A stretch of 64,000 nt of DNA from an uncultured Lachnospiraceae bacterium. GTDB taxonomy: Bacteria > Bacillota > Clostridia > Lachnospirales > Lachnospiraceae. A program made the translations under genes and the position numbers. The stretch lies in assembly GCA_910577045.1 (NCBI GenBank), contig CAJTLB010000004.1, positions 62,001 to 126,000 of the forward strand, written 5' to 3'. The notes below the pieces were generated by a model. That model saw only the letters and a program-made list of their open reading frames with translations, did not search any database and had not been told where the DNA came from. The number at the start of each line of letters is the position of its first letter. Position 1 is the first letter of the stretch. Of this stretch, positions 37,177 through 46,116 are shown piece after piece.

Positions 37177-39137
37177 TATATTTCACCTATTCTTTCTTCT
37201 TTTTTATATAATATATTTGGTTCCCATTTATCTAATTTTTGAAACACATCTTCCAATTGCAATAAAATCTTTTTATGCTTTTCTTCATTCCATTCTTTTA
37301 TATATTCTTTATATTTCCATGTACCCAACTTTTTTCCATTAGCTTTTAATTCTAAACCATCCATTGCTAAGAATGGATCATCAAAAAATATACTTCGGTA
37401 CGGTATATATTCCCAATTATAAAACAAATAATTTAAACTATAAAATTGATATAATCCTTCTTCATCACTTTTTTTATCCAAATTACCTAAATTTAAAATT
37501 AAGTCATCATATTCTTCTTTTGTCTTTGGATTCCAATTAAAGTCAAAAGAACAATGTGGATTAATTCCTGCATTAATGACTTGTATTCCAATTTCTGGAT
37601 ATTCATGGCCTATTGTCCCATAAACAGTTAATGCAAAATCTGCACCTTCTTTTTTTAATTGAATTGGAGAAATATCTGAAGGAATTTTTTTAATTTTTGT
37701 ATATTTCTTTAATAACATATCAATAATTATCATATCCCTTCTTTGGGCAAAAGGATGCATCTTTAAATACCAATCATAATTAGGTGTTTTTTCTGAAAGT
37801 TCTCCTAAATGGCACAACCATGAAAAATAATTATTATCAAATATTTGTTCTCCACACCAATAACAGTCCTCTTCAAATATATGTGGACATATTATAATTT
37901 TTATTTTATTGTTCTCTTCTAATACTCTTTCTTCTTTTATTTTCTCTGCAAAAGTAAAATTATTTTTATTTGTATAAAAAACCTCCTCTATACTTCCTTG
38001 TAGCCTTTTATTAATATGATCCTTTGCCCATTCTATCCCATATACTTGTTCCTCTTCTGTCAATTGGTTCCACATTTCTTTAAAATAAGGATAAGATGGC
38101 CTATCACAAAAATCTATTGTAACTTTTGCCATTTTATAACCTACTGCATATGTTGGTATTCCTTTAGTAATTGCTATATCCCTAATATACCCATCCCAAG
38201 AAACCCCATCTGCAAGTAATACAACCTTTATATCATTTTCATAAATATAATGATACCAGAATACTATTGTAGAAACTGATTTTTGTAAAAATAAATACAT
38301 ACTTTTATCTTTTACATTAAAATTAGGTATATACCCCCGCAATAAATCACGGATTATCGTAGTACCAAAATTAATCCCATATATTTTTATACTTTTCCAA
38401 TCTTCCCATGTTGAAATACCATCCCATATAGAGTTAAGTATTTCCTCTGCTTCATTTTTCTGATTTTCCTTTAGTTTGGTATCTATTAGGGCATTCACAT
38501 TAAACGCTTTATATATATCATAAATTACCCTAGAAGCATTAGAATAATCTGAACCATACCTAAAATAAGCATATATTGCAGCATTATATTTTTCTGCAAA
38601 ATAATTCGAACAATAAGCATATATTGTTGACATTAAATCATGCCTATTATCAAATGCTACCAAAATTTTATTTTGTGCATTATTTTTTCTATATTTCCCC
38701 CAAACAGTATGAAGAAATTCAATATACTCTTTTGTGTTGGTATCTAAATGAAATAAACACATTTCATCCCAAACAAAAAAATCCTTGCCAGGTAATAAAT
38801 CCATTTCTAATAACTGGTTACAAATTTCTAGCGCATAACGATAACTTGTAACAACTATAGGCTGCTTTTTTCTTTTTTCACTTAAACAATTATCCAAACT
38901 TATAATACGCTTACCACAAAAATAATTATTTTTCCCAACCCTATTATTATCAATATATGCTATAATATTTACATCTCCTGATAAATCTTTTTCAAACTGT
39001 TCAGCATCTACTCCAGCACCAAATACAAATATTTCTTTGTCCAAAAATAATTCTTTGCAATCTTCGTTATTTAAAAAAAGCCTTTTATTCAATAAGATTT
39101 GTTCCCATGTTCTTTTTTTGCAATATAAATTCTGCAT
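37176..39137 (-). CDS. Capsule-type GT-B transferase with N-terminal Rossmann module
   Basis: About 653 residues. A Rossmann module comes first (EIFVFGAGVDAEQFEKDL, then YIDNNRVGKNNYFCGK). The C-terminal 450 residues resemble capsule polysaccharide synthesis transferases, with IIICPHIFEEDCYW, WYLKMHPFAQRRD and ALTVYGTIGHEYPEIGIQV. The ATG at 39137 has GGAGG 9 bases upstream and lies inside the last 53 bases of the CMP-synthetase gene; a longer reading from 39209 has no such site. Being coupled to the CMP-sugar synthetase, it is a fair candidate for the nonulosonic acid transferase. That role is inference. Confidence 0.65.
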   Translation of the reverse strand: MQNLYCKKRTWEQILLNKRLFLNNEDCKELFLDKEIFVFGAGVDAEQFEKDLSGDVNIIAYIDNNRVGKNNYFCGKRIISLDNCLSEKRKKQPIVVTSYRYALEICNQLLEMDLLPGKDFFVWDEMCLFHLDTNTKEYIEFLHTVWGKYRKNNAQNKILVAFDNRHDLMSTIYAYCSNYFAEKYNAAIYAYFRYGSDYSNASRVIYDIYKAFNVNALIDTKLKENQKNEAEEILNSIWDGISTWEDWKSIKIYGINFGTTIIRDLLRGYIPNFNVKDKSMYLFLQKSVSTIVFWYHYIYENDIKVVLLADGVSWDGYIRDIAITKGIPTYAVGYKMAKVTIDFCDRPSYPYFKEMWNQLTEEEQVYGIEWAKDHINKRLQGSIEEVFYTNKNNFTFAEKIKEERVLEENNKIKIIICPHIFEEDCYWCGEQIFDNNYFSWLCHLGELSEKTPNYDWYLKMHPFAQRRDMIIIDMLLKKYTKIKKIPSDISPIQLKKEGADFALTVYGTIGHEYPEIGIQVINAGINPHCSFDFNWNPKTKEEYDDLILNLGNLDKKSDEEGLYQFYSLNYLFYNWEYIPYRSIFFDDPFLAMDGLELKANGKKLGTWKYKEYIKEWNEEKHKKILLQLEDVFQKLDKWEPNILYKKEERIGEI

Positions 39138-39792
39138 ACTCAAAATCCTCCAATGTATCAATATCAATGGATTCTCTTCTATCCATAATATATGGAACAG
39201 TTCGCTCACAATAATATGTCCGTTTTTTTTGTAATAAATTATAATTTAAAATATATATAGCACCATTAGGTATATACTCTATATTATTTTCCTGCCGATT
39301 ATGTACATTTCCATTTTTTAACCCATATCCTGCTGGGGATAAAAAACCTTCCTTATTTATAGACAAATACCAACTAATTGGAATATCAGCTTCTACTACA
39401 GATATCAATGTTTTAGCTTTTTCTTTTATAAACAAAGAATATGCCTCTTCTATATGGTAAGATGTCCGTAATGGGGCCGTTGGCAACAATACCATAAAGG
39501 GCTCCTTTTTATAACCTTCTCCCAAATATTCTATTACATCTAAATATACATCTATTGCTGACGCATTATCAGTTGCTAATTCTTTTTTTCTTAAAAAAGG
39601 AACTTCTGCCCCATACTTTTTTGCAATCTCAGCAATCTCTTTACTATCTGTACTTACAACTATCCTATCTAGCACATTTGCAGTACATGCAGCCTCAATT
39701 GTATATGCGATTAACGGCTTGTCCAATAAATATTTTATATTTTTTCCAGGCAATCCCTTCGAACCGCCTCTTGCTGGTATAATTGCTAACAT
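39085..39792 (-). CDS. legF: CMP-nonulosonate cytidylyltransferase (NeuA/LegF family)
   Basis: Protein of 235 residues, normal for CMP-sialic/legionaminic acid synthetases. It opens MLAIIPARGGSKGLPGKNIK, the CTP-binding signature, followed by RIVVSTDSKEIAEIAKKYGAEVPF and the metal-binding VLLPTAPLRTS. It activates the nonulosonic acid made by the NeuB-family enzyme as its CMP derivative. The C-terminal IDIDTLEDFEYAEFIL is also typical. It overlaps the downstream transferase gene, suggesting coupled translation. Confidence 0.87.
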   Translation of the reverse strand: MLAIIPARGGSKGLPGKNIKYLLDKPLIAYTIEAACTANVLDRIVVSTDSKEIAEIAKKYGAEVPFLRKKELATDNASAIDVYLDVIEYLGEGYKKEPFMVLLPTAPLRTSYHIEEAYSLFIKEKAKTLISVVEADIPISWYLSINKEGFLSPAGYGLKNGNVHNRQENNIEYIPNGAIYILNYNLLQKKRTYYCERTVPYIMDRRESIDIDTLEDFEYAEFILQKKNMGTNLIE

Positions 39793-39819
39793 ATACTATC
39801 CCATCCATTTTGTCTAATT

Positions 39820-40130
39820 TTATATTATTTGATCTAAAGAAATAATATTTGCATCTGGCTTATATTCTATAATAATTTTAGATATTGCATCATTTGCAAA
39901 ATAAAAATTATATTTTGCATCATAAAATTCTGTTGGTATATGCTCTACCTCTTTTATATTTCTTTCTTCTAAAAAATCTATAAAACCAGTTTCTATAAAA
40001 TGTAATATACCCTCCAAGTTAGAAACACACCAATCAAATGGCCAGAAAAATTTCTTAATCCATATTTCTTTATCGAGCTAGCTACCCCACATGCACAGCC
40101 CATGGAAATAATATTATTAAATTTATCCAA
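39820..40130 (-). pseudogene. Frameshifted, truncated DUF1796-type papain-like peptidase gene
   Basis: Two frames together encode the start of a DUF1796 protein: KFNNIISMGCACGVASSI and KKYGLRNF in one frame, then WPFDWCVSNLEGILHFI in the other. The join is at a run of five T on the coding strand near 40047-40052; one extra T restores RNFFWPFDW. The family typically has ISLG-x-x-C and PFDW. The second part stops after ISLDQII, far short of the usual 200 residues, so the gene is also truncated. The first frame could start at TTG 40130. A gene of this family in a glycan locus may modify or process a surface component, but this copy is dead. Confidence 0.65.
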
Positions 40131-40143
40131 CCATACTCACTCC

Positions 40144-40767
40144 TTATTTCTTTAGTAATAAAAACCAATTAAAATCATCCATAGGAAAAGCTTTATCTTT
40201 ATGATAAATAAAACCATAATCTAATAGTTCCAAATCCTTATATTTTTCCAACATTTCTCCTGCAAAATCTCTTTTACATAATTGTCCATTATAGCCCCTA
40301 TAATTGACTTCTACTGGAACAGGATTATAATATTCTATTATTAATATATATTTTCTACTATAAGAATATAATTTTTCATATACTTTTTCCAATTTATCAG
40401 AATCAATATAAATCAAAACTCCATTTACAAATGTTAAATCATATTGTTTATCTGCCTCAAAATTATATATGGATGTATTATGTACATTTACATTTTGTAT
40501 TAAAGAACATTCTTTTGCTGCTTTCTCATTTATTTCTACTACATCCATACATATTGTAGGGTACAATTTCTGTAATGCAATTTCATTATATCCAATATTG
40601 CTCCCTACTTCTAAAGAGCTATGAATATAATCTGCCCTAGATAAACACTTCGCCAAATTCCCTACTCTACATGCTATCATCATCTCGCCACAGCGGTTCC
40701 TATCTGTATATTCATCACCAAAATTACCTTTCCAAAAACTTTCATGTTCTGTTTCTTTCATTACCAT
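40144..40767 (-). CDS. Nonulosonic-acid-associated SAM methyltransferase
   Basis: About 207 residues. The opening FWKGNFGDEYTDRNR is the signature of the methylase family associated with pseudaminic acid biosynthesis. The SAM-binding site is SLEVGSNIGYNEIALQ, followed by DVVEINEKAA and FVNGVLIYI. The family usually sits in pseudaminic/legionaminic acid loci and probably methylates a sugar or an intermediate. The longer reading starts at a GTG (40779), but GGAGG at 40773-40777 places the start at ATG 40767 (or 40761). Neighbours fit the call. Confidence 0.78.
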   Translation of the reverse strand: MVMKETEHESFWKGNFGDEYTDRNRCGEMMIACRVGNLAKCLSRADYIHSSLEVGSNIGYNEIALQKLYPTICMDVVEINEKAAKECSLIQNVNVHNTSIYNFEADKQYDLTFVNGVLIYIDSDKLEKVYEKLYSYSRKYILIIEYYNPVPVEVNYRGYNGQLCKRDFAGEMLEKYKDLELLDYGFIYHKDKAFPMDDFNWFLLLKK

Positions 40768-40803
40768 TTTAGCCTCCACATCAAATAACTATTTTATCTA
40801 TTT

Positions 40804-41631
40804 TTATACTTTTTCATTACTAACTGTAATTAAATTCCACCAAAAATATTTTTTTTCTTTATCCAAATATTGATATTCTTTTTGGTTTTTATATTGTTCA
40901 TATTTTATTTTATAATAAGAATCATATTTTTTTAAACTTTCATAATGCTTTTGTTTTACTTCGATTTCGTGCTTTATATTATCTCCATTAAATTCTTGTA
41001 TTCCTACTATATTATTTTCATGTAATCGATAAATTGTATAACATTCTTTTACTTTTTTTCCAAACATCCCTTCTAACAATAACCTAGAAAACAAATACCA
41101 GTCAAAAATTTCATAACAAAATTCTTCCAAAGAATTAATAAATCCTATACTTATTTTTTTCATATTCAAGGCGGTATTAGACAACCCTAAAAAATTATAT
41201 TGCCCAATTTCTTTAAAACTATATATATGCTCTGGAAATATTGGCATTAATTCTATATTGCAATTATTAATTAATTGATTATAAAAAAAAGCTGCTCCTG
41301 GATAATTGATATATGTTTGTATCGTATTTCCTATACGTGTATTAGAAAAAGTATCATCACAATCACCAAGAATTAGTAAATCTGTCTCTTCTAATTTTGC
41401 TCTTCTTAATAACTCTATCCTTAATTGGATAGGAGTCTTGTTTTCCATTTTAATCACTTTAACCTGAAAACTATAACTAGATAGCATCTCTTCTAATTCA
41501 AACGGATTTATATCATCATTTATCAATGTTACAGAAAACTCTTTATTTATCATCTTTTCTATAGAAATAAAAAATTCTGGTAAATATTTTTTTGCTTGAT
41601 TATATACCACACTTCCAAATACTACTTTCAT
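40804..41631 (-). CDS. Glycosyltransferase-like protein (GT-A fold)
   Basis: Protein of 275 residues with a family 2-like start (VVFGSVVYNQAKKYLPEFF), a nucleotide-binding TLINDDINPFE, and a metal-binding LILGDCDDTFSNTRI at about 102. It lacks the fused Rossmann module. The middle part FDWYLFSRLLLEGMFGKKV is common in small GT2-like proteins of capsule loci. It is between the methylase and the PglD-like acyltransferase genes with gaps of 36 and 5 bases. Donor and acceptor unknown. Confidence 0.65.
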   Translation of the reverse strand: MKVVFGSVVYNQAKKYLPEFFISIEKMINKEFSVTLINDDINPFELEEMLSSYSFQVKVIKMENKTPIQLRIELLRRAKLEETDLLILGDCDDTFSNTRIGNTIQTYINYPGAAFFYNQLINNCNIELMPIFPEHIYSFKEIGQYNFLGLSNTALNMKKISIGFINSLEEFCYEIFDWYLFSRLLLEGMFGKKVKECYTIYRLHENNIVGIQEFNGDNIKHEIEVKQKHYESLKKYDSYYKIKYEQYKNQKEYQYLDKEKKYFWWNLITVSNEKV

Positions 41632-41636
41632 TTTTA

Positions 41637-42284
41637 TTAATTCCTAACTATTCCTTCTGCTTGCTTATTGCCCCAAACCCCATATAACTTCATTTCTTTT
41701 GGAACATCTCTTAAGATAATACTTCCTGCCCCAATATTGCTATATCCACCAATTTCTAACCCTTGAATAATTGTAGTATTCGCACCTATAAAAGTATGAT
41801 CTCCAACTATTACATTTCCACATAGTACTGCTTTTACAGAAACATGGGTAAAATCTCCTATCTTACTTTCATGCTCAATTACAGCCCCAGAATTAATAAT
41901 ACACATTTTCCCAACTTTACTTTTAGCATTAATAATAGCCCCTTTTCCTATATAAGTCCCTTCGCCAATAAAAACATTATCCGCAAGAACCGCTGTTCTA
42001 TCTACAATTACTGGTAACTGAAACCCAATATCTTTCACTTTTTTATACAATATATCCCTAATATTTGTTTTACCTAAATACCCAATACAAATTACTGCAT
42101 TATTAACTCCCTTATGATACATATTATATAGAACATTATCTTCTCCCAAATATGGATATGCTATTGTTTCCTTTGCCTTTTTTACATCTGTATAGCCTAT
42201 AATATCGTATTCCCCCTCTTGCCTGATACTATCTGCTACACTTTCTGCATGCCCACCATATCCTATTAGAATCATTTTCTTCAT
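41637..42284 (-). CDS. PglD/LegH-like sugar acyltransferase
   Basis: Protein of 215 residues, the normal PglD length. The first 80 residues form the Rossmann-like PglD N-terminal domain (MILIGYGGHAESVADSI, IGYTDVKKAKE). The rest is a left-handed beta-helix of hexapeptide repeats (VFIGEGTYIGKGAIINAKS, FIGANTTIIQGLEIGGY) for acetyl-CoA-dependent transfer. In legionaminic acid pathways LegH N-acetylates the amino sugar made by LegC, so this is the best LegH candidate here. It is the standard form of the domain that is fused to many other enzymes in this locus. Confidence 0.8.
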   Translation of the reverse strand: MKKMILIGYGGHAESVADSIRQEGEYDIIGYTDVKKAKETIAYPYLGEDNVLYNMYHKGVNNAVICIGYLGKTNIRDILYKKVKDIGFQLPVIVDRTAVLADNVFIGEGTYIGKGAIINAKSKVGKMCIINSGAVIEHESKIGDFTHVSVKAVLCGNVIVGDHTFIGANTTIIQGLEIGGYSNIGAGSIILRDVPKEMKLYGVWGNKQAEGIVRN

Positions 42285-42287
42285 TTT

Positions 42288-43358
42288 CTACATTCCTTCA
42301 AAACTTTTCCTCATTTTTTCCAATTCATCTATTTGTCCCATATCTAACCATGATGCTTCACTAATTGGATATACCCCTACTGAATTTCCCTTTTTCCTAT
42401 AATTATCAATTACCTCTGGAAATTCAATTTTGTTATTATCTGGCACCATATTTAAAATTTCTGAATCAATAATATAGCATCCTGTATTGGCAAAAAATGA
42501 TATTGTTGGTTTTTCTTCCATTAATGTAACTGTCCCATTTGATCCTGTATGGACAATTCCATATGGGATCTTAAAATTTTTTAAAGAACATATCATTGTA
42601 ATCCTATTCCCACTTTTTATATGGTGCTCAAAAATATCAGAAAAATTTTCTTTTACTAAAATATCACAATTTGATAAAATAAATGGGCCATTTATTTTAT
42701 TTTTTAATAATGCTAATCCTCCGCCTGTCCCTAATGGCTTTTCTTCATCAATATATTCCAAGTGATATTTATAATTCAGTTCATTAAAATAAGCTTTAAT
42801 CATATTTTTCTTATAATTTAAAATAAGATAAAAATTTCTACAACCATATCTACAAAATTGATCAATAATCCTCTCTAATATAGGCTTATCCCCAATTGGA
42901 ATCAATGGTTTAGGAAGTACATGAGTATATGGCAATAGGCGTGTCCCTTTTCCACCTGCCATAATAACAACAGGAATATCCTTTAATCTCTGTGATATAC
43001 TATATACATTATGATCACTATTATAAGTATTAAACACAATATCTATTACCTGATGCTCTTCATCAATTATAGGTAATGCCCGCATCCTCTTTTCTATCAT
43101 AATTTTCAATGCTTGTTCCCTATCTATCCCTATTAAAAAATATGGATTTTTCTGCATAATTTCAGATACATTTATATTTAAGTCACCTGTTTTAATTAAC
43201 CATCTACGAATATCTCCATCTGTAAGAGCACCAATTAATCGTCTTTGTGGATCAACAATAAATAATATCCCACTACCAGTAATATCTATTTTTCTCATAG
43301 AATCTACTATTGTCATCTCAGGATACCCTATATACTTTTCTATTTCCTCATGTTCCAT
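42288..43358 (-). CDS. PtmE-like CBS-nucleotidyltransferase
   Basis: Protein of 356 residues. Two CBS repeats come first (about 1-115, including GALTDGDIRRWLIKTG and MIEKRMRALPIID). A sugar-1-phosphate nucleotidyltransferase domain follows, with VVIMAGGKGTRLLPYTHVLP and LPIGDKPILERI-like (PKPLIPIGDKPILERI). This two-domain form matches PtmE of Campylobacter legionaminic acid synthesis, which makes GDP-glucosamine. It therefore supports the Leg reading of the locus over a sialic-acid one. It precedes the acyltransferase gene by 3 bases. Confidence 0.82.
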   Translation of the reverse strand: MEHEEIEKYIGYPEMTIVDSMRKIDITGSGILFIVDPQRRLIGALTDGDIRRWLIKTGDLNINVSEIMQKNPYFLIGIDREQALKIMIEKRMRALPIIDEEHQVIDIVFNTYNSDHNVYSISQRLKDIPVVIMAGGKGTRLLPYTHVLPKPLIPIGDKPILERIIDQFCRYGCRNFYLILNYKKNMIKAYFNELNYKYHLEYIDEEKPLGTGGGLALLKNKINGPFILSNCDILVKENFSDIFEHHIKSGNRITMICSLKNFKIPYGIVHTGSNGTVTLMEEKPTISFFANTGCYIIDSEILNMVPDNNKIEFPEVIDNYRKKGNSVGVYPISEASWLDMGQIDELEKMRKSFEGM

Positions 43359-43402
43359 TGATTTTACCCCATTAATCTTTTAATTAAATATTAAAATATA
43401 TT

Positions 43403-44599
43403 TTATTCTCCTATTTTCCTATATACCAATGGTTCTTTTATTTGTATTGCTGGCTGAATACTTTGCATATGGTTATTAGGGCCATCACAATAATTACATG
43501 CCTCTATATACTCTTTCTTTAATAAATTTTTTATTTCCTCTGCCAGTTTTCTTTTATCTTCTTTCCAATGTAACAAATCTACAAAATCTTTTTTTTCTAT
43601 TTCCATTGCCCCTATATTCATTGCATGGGCTGATCGTGGGCATCTATGTAACTGCCCTTTTAAAAAAGTAAGACAGTTCCGTTCAAAACAATGAGAAAAT
43701 ATCTGCTTCATATAATCTATGCTATATCCCCTAAAATCAAGGTTTCCAGCATCTTGCCAAGCATCATATTTCCGTTCAAAAAATACAATATTATATCTTT
43801 TTAAAACATCTACTAAAGCTCCTACTTTTTCTCTGTTAATTCCATAATTTGAAATATGGACTTTTACTTTCTTTTTCTGTAATGATTTCAATATTGTTTC
43901 GTTTGGGATAATTGTTCCATTTGTATATACAGATATACTCTGAATATTCTCCCTATCATGATACCAATCAATTACCTTATACATATCCTTATTCATAAAA
44001 GGTTCTCCACCAAGAATCCGAATTTCTGCAATTGTAGAAACGGTATCTAATAATAAATCAAACGCTTCTCTATATTCCTCTAAAATAATATCCTTTGGCG
44101 AACGATAATACTGCATTAAATGTGTGCAATCCCTACATTTCAAAGAGCATCTTTCTGATACTACAAATTGAACCCTATTTAAAACTAAATCATTATTAGA
44201 TTCTCTATTATGTACTATATCCATATAATGTTGCCTATTTGCATACATTTCTTTAGCACGGTTTGAAAGTTTTTCTTCAGGGATATTACTATTTAACAAT
44301 TCCTTCATATGAAATACTTCTACATTTACTTCTTCTAAAGAATAAGCAATTTCATTATAATAATCCGCAGAAGCAATAATTACATTTGCCTTTGGCATTT
44401 TTTTTAAATTTTCAAGCCGTATTACTGGAATATCAAAATAAAATTGTTTTTCTTTTGCCTGATCACAATAATAATCTGGCAATATCCCCATTTCCTTTAA
44501 CGCATAATAAGCAATCTCTCCATATACGCTTGCCCCATATATAATAATAGGTTCCTCTTTATTATAATTATCTTTTGTAAAGCTTTTTATTTTTTTCAT
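43403..44599 (-). CDS. Radical SAM protein with N-terminal Rossmann module
   Basis: Protein of 398 residues. N-terminal Rossmann module (PIIIYGASVYGEIAYYALKE, NVIIASADYYNEIAYSL). Radical SAM core with CSLKCRDC (about 152-159), and late cysteines CFERNC, HRCPRSAHA and CNYCDGPNN that suggest an auxiliary cluster. Architecture and motif order are the same as in the product of 28775, so the two are paralogues about 14 kb apart. It lies between pdxA-like and PtmE-like genes. The reaction is unknown; a modification of a sugar or of a small polar substituent is plausible. Confidence 0.78.
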   Translation of the reverse strand: MKKIKSFTKDNYNKEEPIIIYGASVYGEIAYYALKEMGILPDYYCDQAKEKQFYFDIPVIRLENLKKMPKANVIIASADYYNEIAYSLEEVNVEVFHMKELLNSNIPEEKLSNRAKEMYANRQHYMDIVHNRESNNDLVLNRVQFVVSERCSLKCRDCTHLMQYYRSPKDIILEEYREAFDLLLDTVSTIAEIRILGGEPFMNKDMYKVIDWYHDRENIQSISVYTNGTIIPNETILKSLQKKKVKVHISNYGINREKVGALVDVLKRYNIVFFERKYDAWQDAGNLDFRGYSIDYMKQIFSHCFERNCLTFLKGQLHRCPRSAHAMNIGAMEIEKKDFVDLLHWKEDKRKLAEEIKNLLKKEYIEACNYCDGPNNHMQSIQPAIQIKEPLVYRKIGE

Positions 44600-44647
44600 A
44601 ATATTTCCTCATTATTTGAATATAAAAACCATTCCATTATACTTTCT

Positions 44648-45676
44648 TTACATTCTATATTTTGCCATTTGGATTCCAGCATAAATAGCATCTAACATAC
44701 TCTCTTCATTCGCCCTGCCTTCTCCTGCTTTTCCAAATGCTGTCCCATGATCTACAGAAGTCCTAACAATTGGTAATCCAATTGTACAATTTATCCCACT
44801 TAAAGACTCATATTTATCCTCTTGCAAATTATATTTAAACCCGCTAAGTTTTAAAGGAATATGTCCTTGGTCATGGTACATAGCTACAATAATGTCATAC
44901 TGCCCTGCTTGGCATTTTACAAAAACAGTATCTGGTGGTTCAGGGCCTTTTACACAAATCCCCATTGCTTCTGCCTCTTTAATAGCAGGAATTATCTCCT
45001 CTTCTTCCTCTTTTCCAAATAATCCATTTTCAGAACAATGTGGGTTCAACCCTGCTACCCCAATTTTAGGAGTTTTATATCCCAACTCCTTCATTCCTTT
45101 GTCTGCTAATTGAATTACCTTTAAAATACGTTCCTTCTTTACATGGTCACATGCTTCTCTTAAAGAAACGTGTGCTGATACATGAATTACATGCAGAGAT
45201 TTACTTGCAAGCAGCATTGCAAAATCTTTTGTTTTGGTATATTCTGCAAAAATTTCTGTATGCCCACTATATGGATATCCTGCCATATGAAGTGACTTCT
45301 TATTAATAGGGGCTGTTACAACTGCCTGTACCTTTCTAGCTAACGCTTGTTTTATCCCATATATCACATATTGAAAAGAAGCTTCTCCACATATTGCACT
45401 ATTTTTTTTATACTCCCACTCTCCACTATGTACTTTATCTATATTTATATAATCAATATATCCATATTCACCTTTCGCTTCTGCAACATCTAATATCTTC
45501 CTTAATTTTATTTTCAAATTACAAAACTTTACTGCATCTTCTAAAACGGCATAATCTCCTATTACCACTGGAATACAATTTTGATATACCTCTTTATAAT
45601 TTAACGCTTTTACTATAATTTCTGCTCCAACCCCTGCTGGATCACCCATTGTAATCGCTATTCTCACTCTACTCAT
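44648..45676 (-). CDS. pdxA: PdxA-family 4-phospho-hydroxyacid dehydrogenase
   Basis: Protein of 342 residues. Family signatures: ITMGDPAGVGAEIIVKAL, APINKKSLHMAGYPYSGHTE, metal-binding histidines in IHVSAHVSLREACDHV and GLNPHCSENGLFG, and VAMYHDQGHIPLKL. Classical PdxA makes the pyridoxal precursor from 4-phosphohydroxy-threonine; PdxA2 relatives act on D-threonate or D-erythronate 4-phosphate. Here the stop codon of the TagD-like gene is not shared, but the start overlaps that gene's region by 4 bases, so it is coupled to sugar-phosphate activation. A role in making a polyol-derived substituent is more likely than vitamin B6 synthesis, by context. Confidence 0.8.
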   Translation of the reverse strand: MSRVRIAITMGDPAGVGAEIIVKALNYKEVYQNCIPVVIGDYAVLEDAVKFCNLKIKLRKILDVAEAKGEYGYIDYINIDKVHSGEWEYKKNSAICGEASFQYVIYGIKQALARKVQAVVTAPINKKSLHMAGYPYSGHTEIFAEYTKTKDFAMLLASKSLHVIHVSAHVSLREACDHVKKERILKVIQLADKGMKELGYKTPKIGVAGLNPHCSENGLFGKEEEEEIIPAIKEAEAMGICVKGPEPPDTVFVKCQAGQYDIIVAMYHDQGHIPLKLSGFKYNLQEDKYESLSGINCTIGLPIVRTSVDHGTAFGKAGEGRANEESMLDAIYAGIQMAKYRM

Positions 45677-46110
45677 AATCCATCTCCAAGCATAATTTTT
45701 TCTCGAATTTCTGTAGTAGAAATTCCTTTTGTGTATGGGACATACACAACATCTACCTTTTTTTCGGCAAGCACTTTTTCAAAATAATTCCAACGTTCTG
45801 TCCCTTTCCAGTCATCACCAATAAAGATTACATCAAAATGGTACAATTCCCATAACTTTAGCTTGTCCCGAAAACGATTAATTTCTACTTGGTCTACTCC
45901 TTTAATCGATTCTATAATCCTTTTTCTTTCCTTTTCGTTAATAATAGGCTTATGATGTTTATATTCCTTTACCACATCATCTGCATGTACACCCACAATT
46001 AAATACTCACAATTCTGCTTTGCTGTTTGTATCATATTCAGATGGCCAACATGAAATAAATCATATACACCATCTGTATATCCAATTTTATATTTTCTTT
46101 TCTCTTCCAA
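45673..46110 (-). CDS. TagD-like cytidylyltransferase
   Basis: Protein of 145 residues, close to the size of glycerol-3-phosphate cytidylyltransferase. The nucleotidyltransferase signature is TDGVYDLFHVGHLNMIQTA (HxGH) and the C-terminal STTEIREKI completes the CTP site. It would activate glycerol-phosphate or another polyol-phosphate as its CDP derivative. The order cytidylyltransferase, pdxA-like (overlapping by 4 bases) and LicD suggests a module that makes, activates and transfers a phosphorylated small polyol. The exact substrate is not readable. Confidence 0.8.
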   Translation of the reverse strand: MEEKRKYKIGYTDGVYDLFHVGHLNMIQTAKQNCEYLIVGVHADDVVKEYKHHKPIINEKERKRIIESIKGVDQVEINRFRDKLKLWELYHFDVIFIGDDWKGTERWNYFEKVLAEKKVDVVYVPYTKGISTTEIREKIMLGDGL

Positions 46111-46116
46111 CTTTTA

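Noticed and set aside
44648..45676. Vitamin B6 biosynthesis role for the PdxA-family gene
   Set aside because: No other B6 gene is nearby and it is embedded and translationally coupled in the polyol-phosphate part of the glycan locus. Family membership alone does not fix the substrate.
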